Of a stretch of 64,000 nucleotides of DNA, positions 61,666 to 64,000 are shown in pieces (the stretch's first letter is position 1; each line of letters begins with the position of its first letter). Made by a program: the position numbers and the translations under genes. The stretch is from the NCBI RefSeq assembly GCF_003001935.1, contig NZ_PVNG01000020.1, positions 186,001-250,000 of the forward strand, read 5' to 3'. Source of the DNA: Nonomuraea fuscirosea. GTDB taxonomy: Bacteria > Actinomycetota > Actinomycetes > Streptosporangiales > Streptosporangiaceae. The notes under the pieces were generated by a model. It was not told where the DNA came from and did not search any database. It saw only the letters and a program-made list of their open reading frames with translations.

Positions 61666-62477
61666 TCCCGCTCTCCCCACTGCGCGTGGTGCCAGCGGAA
61701 GGCTCGCCGCTCGGCCGCCACCAGCAGGGCGTTGACCGCGACGCCGAACAGCCCGACCCAGAACACCCCGGCCAGGATGTCGGCCATCCGCGCGGGCACG
61801 GCGATGCCGGCGAAGTAGATGAACACGCCGATGCCCTCGCCCCGCCCGGCCACGATCTCGGTGCTGACGGTCAGGATGAGCGCCACCCCGGCCGCCAGCC
61901 GGACGCCGGTGGCGATGAAGGGCGCCGCCGACGGCAGCGACACGCGTCGCAGCACGGCGAGGGGGCCGAAGCCGTAGGCGCGCAGCGACTCCTTGGCCAG
62001 CGGGTCGACGCCGCGCAGGCCGTACATCGTGTTGTAGAGGATGGGCCACAGGGAGGCGTAGACGACCAGCGCCACGCGGTGCTGCAACCCCGTGCCGATG
62101 ACCAGGGCCACCAGCGGGATCAGCGCCACGGACGGGATCGGCCGCAGGAACTCCACGACCGAGCGGGTGGCCGCGTCGATGATCGGCACGCTGCCGAGCA
62201 GCAGGCCGAGCGGCACCGCGACCAGCGCCGCGAGGCCGAGCCCGATGGCCCAGGCCAGCGCGCTGGTCAGGGCGTGCGCGCGGAAATCCGCGTCGAGCAG
62301 CAGCGTGGCCGCCCGGCCCACGATCTCCGTGGCGGGCGGCAGGAACTCGGGATCGGCGACCCCGGTCCTGCTGAGCAGCTCGATCAGCGCGGCGAAGCAG
62401 ACAGCCCCGGTCGCCCGGCGCCGCCACCGGGTGGTGGCGGACGCCGGGACGGCGCGGGACAGGGTCTGAGCGCTCAC
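61662..62477 (-). CDS. NitT/TauT-type ABC permease
   Basis: A 271-residue permease with six membrane segments and the EAA loop LRAYGFGPLAVLRRVSLPSA. GTG 62477 overlaps the binding-protein stop as GTGA. Two different permeases in one operon are common for thiamine-precursor and nitrate/sulfonate uptake systems. Confidence 0.88.
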   Translation of the reverse strand: MSAQTLSRAVPASATTRWRRRATGAVCFAALIELLSRTGVADPEFLPPATEIVGRAATLLLDADFRAHALTSALAWAIGLGLAALVAVPLGLLLGSVPIIDAATRSVVEFLRPIPSVALIPLVALVIGTGLQHRVALVVYASLWPILYNTMYGLRGVDPLAKESLRAYGFGPLAVLRRVSLPSAAPFIATGVRLAAGVALILTVSTEIVAGRGEGIGVFIYFAGIAVPARMADILAGVFWVGLFGVAVNALLVAAERRAFRWHHAQWGERE

Positions 62478-63475
62478 CCCGACGTGGTGGGCGACATGAG
62501 GGACTTGACTTCGATCGGCTTGGTCAGCCACTTGGCTTCCAGCATCCAGTCGGCCACCCGCTGGAGGCGGACCGGGTTGTCGTTGCTGGAGAAGTACGGG
62601 AAGGTCACGGTGGCGGCGGTGCCGGCGTCGATCTGGGTGAAGGTGGGCAGCACCTTGGCCACCACCTCACGGTTGTTCTCCATCAGCTTGGCCGCGTTGT
62701 GGATGGCCCGCTGGAAGGCGGCCGACACCTTCGGGTTCTCGTCGTACCAGCCCTGGGTGCTGACGTAGCCCGAGATGGGGAACTCTGCGGCCGGCCCGGA
62801 GGCGGGGTCGAGGATCTTGCGGGCTCCCATGCCGGCCGTGGCCGCGGTGACCATCGGCTCGCCCAGGTAGGCGGCGTCGATCTGGCCGTCCTTCCACGAC
62901 GGCATGATGTTCTGGAACGTCACCTGGACGTACTTGATGGTGGCCGGGTCGACGTTGTTGGCCTTGAGCACCTGGGTGAGCGCCAGCTCCTGGAAGTTGT
63001 GCAGGACGTTGACGTTGATCGTCTTGCCTTCGAGGTCCTTCGGCGTCTTGATGGGCGAGTTGGGCAGCGCCATGATGCTGAGCGAGTCGGGGGCTGCGCG
63101 AGAGCCCTCGGCCAGGATGCGCAGCTTCAGCGCGTTCTTGTCATGGGCGGCGAACATCGAGACGTAGTTACCGAACATCGCGTCGATCTCGCCCTTGACC
63201 AGCATGGGGATCGCCTCGGGCGCGGCCTGGACGATCTGCGGGGTGACCTCCAGTCCCTCCTTCTCGAAGAGCCCCTGATCGATGGCCACGTACAGGGCGG
63301 CGCTGTCGATGGCGGGCAGGGTTGCGATCTTGAGCTGGGTCTTCTCCAGGCCGCCGTTGGCGGGTGCCGACGGCGGCGCGCTGGCGGTGGATGCGCCGCC
63401 GGTGCTGCACGCCACGGCGCCGAGTGTCAAAGCGAACCCGATGATGGCGGCCCTGGCGGAACGGCCAAGCCTCAT
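62474..63475 (-). CDS. NMT1/THI5-like or NitT-type binding lipoprotein
   Basis: A 333-residue SsuA/THI5-type binding protein with lipobox GAVACSTGG. Conserved blocks are LYVAIDQGLFEKEGLEVTPQ, VKGEIDAMFGNYVSMFAAHD and QIDAAYLGEPMVTAA. Ligands of the family include nitrate, sulfonates, taurine and pyrimidine precursors; which applies is undecided. ATG 63475 has AAGGGAG eight bases upstream. It is the first gene of the operon and diverges from conservon 4. Confidence 0.88.
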   Translation of the reverse strand: MRLGRSARAAIIGFALTLGAVACSTGGASTASAPPSAPANGGLEKTQLKIATLPAIDSAALYVAIDQGLFEKEGLEVTPQIVQAAPEAIPMLVKGEIDAMFGNYVSMFAAHDKNALKLRILAEGSRAAPDSLSIMALPNSPIKTPKDLEGKTINVNVLHNFQELALTQVLKANNVDPATIKYVQVTFQNIMPSWKDGQIDAAYLGEPMVTAATAGMGARKILDPASGPAAEFPISGYVSTQGWYDENPKVSAAFQRAIHNAAKLMENNREVVAKVLPTFTQIDAGTAATVTFPYFSSNDNPVRLQRVADWMLEAKWLTKPIEVKSLMSPTTSG

Positions 63476-63985
63476 GTCAGGGACTCCCTTCAGATGGAGC
63501 CAGGGGGGGACCGGGTGGCTTCTGCTCCCGGGGGCTGTGTGCCTGACGCACAACAGGGATCGACGGTAGCACCAAATGTGTGGTCATTATCGTGAAGATA
63601 ACACTTGTGGTTGCAATGTCTGTTTACCGCTATATCGTGAAAATTTGACGACCCGCAAGAATCCTGATGTTTGTCCGGTTTGGGATTGGAGGTAACCAGC
63701 GGGACATCGGGTGCTCGTGAGGCCCGTCATTCGATCTTTTCCGCGAGTCAGGCGGCGGCTCGTGGAACGATCTCCCATTGCCTGTTTCACCAGCTAGAAC
63801 GTGCTGGTATGATTCTGCCGCTTTTTCCGGACATATAGGGACGAACACCTCATCGGGGCATTAAGAGTGGTTGGCCCTGATCGAGCCCTGTGCTCAAATG
63901 GCGCTTATCTCGATGCACATATTGCCCCACGCGCAAGACCTGCAATAACCGGGAATTCCCTCACGGGCGAGAGGTTGCGAAGGCA
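63476..63985. other. 510-bp intergenic region between the NitT-type operon and conservon 4
   Basis: No convincing gene is present; it is richer in A and T than the rest. Toward the binding protein there is a -10-like GATAAT (complement of 63586-63591) inside TTATC-N5-GATAA (63587-63601), and TATCGTGAA is repeated at 63588-63596 and 63633-63641. Toward conservon 4 there is a candidate promoter TTTCAC-N17-TATGAT (63785-63813) overlapping ACCAGC-N8-GCTGGT (63789-63808). TGCAATAACCGG lies at 63941-63952 and a 15-base leader shared with conservon 3 at 63966-63980. Confidence 0.5.
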
Positions 63986-64000
63986 GTGAGAACGCAGAGC
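63986..64000 (+). CDS. Start of a fourth conservon sensor gene (cvnA), cut by the window edge
   Basis: Only GTG-AGA-ACG-CAG-AGC (VRTQS) is visible. The leader GGCGAGAGGTTGCGA before it is identical to the 15 bases before the conservon 3 sensor gene, which itself begins GTG-AGG-ACG (VRT). The region also carries TGCAATAACCGG, found before conservon 2. On these grounds a CvnA-type gene is predicted to continue beyond the edge. Confidence 0.65.

Noticed and set aside
63587..63848. Small minus-strand frames in the final intergenic region
   Set aside because: They lack ribosome sites and recognisable motifs and overlap the promoter-like elements.

Overview
This window is high-GC actinobacterial chromosome, probably from a spore-forming actinomycete of the Streptosporangiales type (Nonomuraea or Streptosporangium-like). 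That placement is inferred from GC-rich third positions, frequent GTG and TTG starts, rare TTA codons, repeated conservon operons and the families present; no rRNA or other marker is in the window. Coding density is high. I saw no integrase, transposase, phage gene, CRISPR array, rRNA or tRNA.

Layout. 0-3.6 kb: the start of a glutamine-synthetase-like gene, its divergent FCD/GntR regulator, a membrane protein, an SGNH hydrolase and a PadR regulator. 3.6-10 kb: a DUF4331 / TPR / NicO metal-transporter operon, divergent from an ABC exporter. 10-19.5 kb: an RpiR regulator, a PadR-controlled drug-type ABC exporter, a short-chain dehydrogenase, a three-gene histidine-degradation operon (M20 amidohydrolase, hutF, hutI), a sigma-70 factor and a MOSC protein. 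19.5-24.7 kb: an iron-boxed siderophore-binding lipoprotein and the nitrogen-control operon amtB-glnB-glnD. 24.8-29.4 kb: conservon 1. 29.4-33.5 kb: an F420-type oxidoreductase/hemerythrin fusion, MarR and TetR regulators and a second drug-type ABC exporter. 33.5-40.1 kb: a glycine-betaine/choline uptake operon with choline dehydrogenase. 40.5-44.5 kb: conservon 2. 44.6-46.7 kb: a sugar isomerase and a glucosamine-kinase-like gene. 46.9-54.1 kb: a polyamine ABC importer, a TetR regulator, a glycosyltransferase and an aminoaldehyde dehydrogenase. 54.3-58.9 kb: conservon 3. 59-63.5 kb: a DUF4429/SHOCT protein and a NitT/TauT-type ABC importer. The last 15 bases are the start of a fourth conservon.

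How the genes fit together. Two themes dominate. The first is acquisition and control of nitrogen and small N-containing solutes: glutamine-synthetase-like protein, histidine degradation, ammonium transport with PII and its modifying enzyme, betaine/choline, glucosamine, polyamines and a NitT-type importer. The second is the conservon, a four-gene unit of membrane histidine-kinase-like protein (CvnA), roadblock protein (CvnB), DUF742 protein (CvnC) and small GTPase (CvnD). It occurs three times complete and once at the edge, placed between the transport loci. The CvnA extracellular segments resemble nitrate/nitrite-sensing (NIT) domains, so the cluster may sense nutrients or solutes; that is inference.

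Local control is unusually readable. Palindromic operators lie beside both PadR genes, the MarR gene and both TetR genes. There is an IdeR/DmdR-type iron box, a 16-bp palindrome shared by the RpiR gene and the hut operon, a duplicated hairpin before glnD, and leader motifs shared between conservons.
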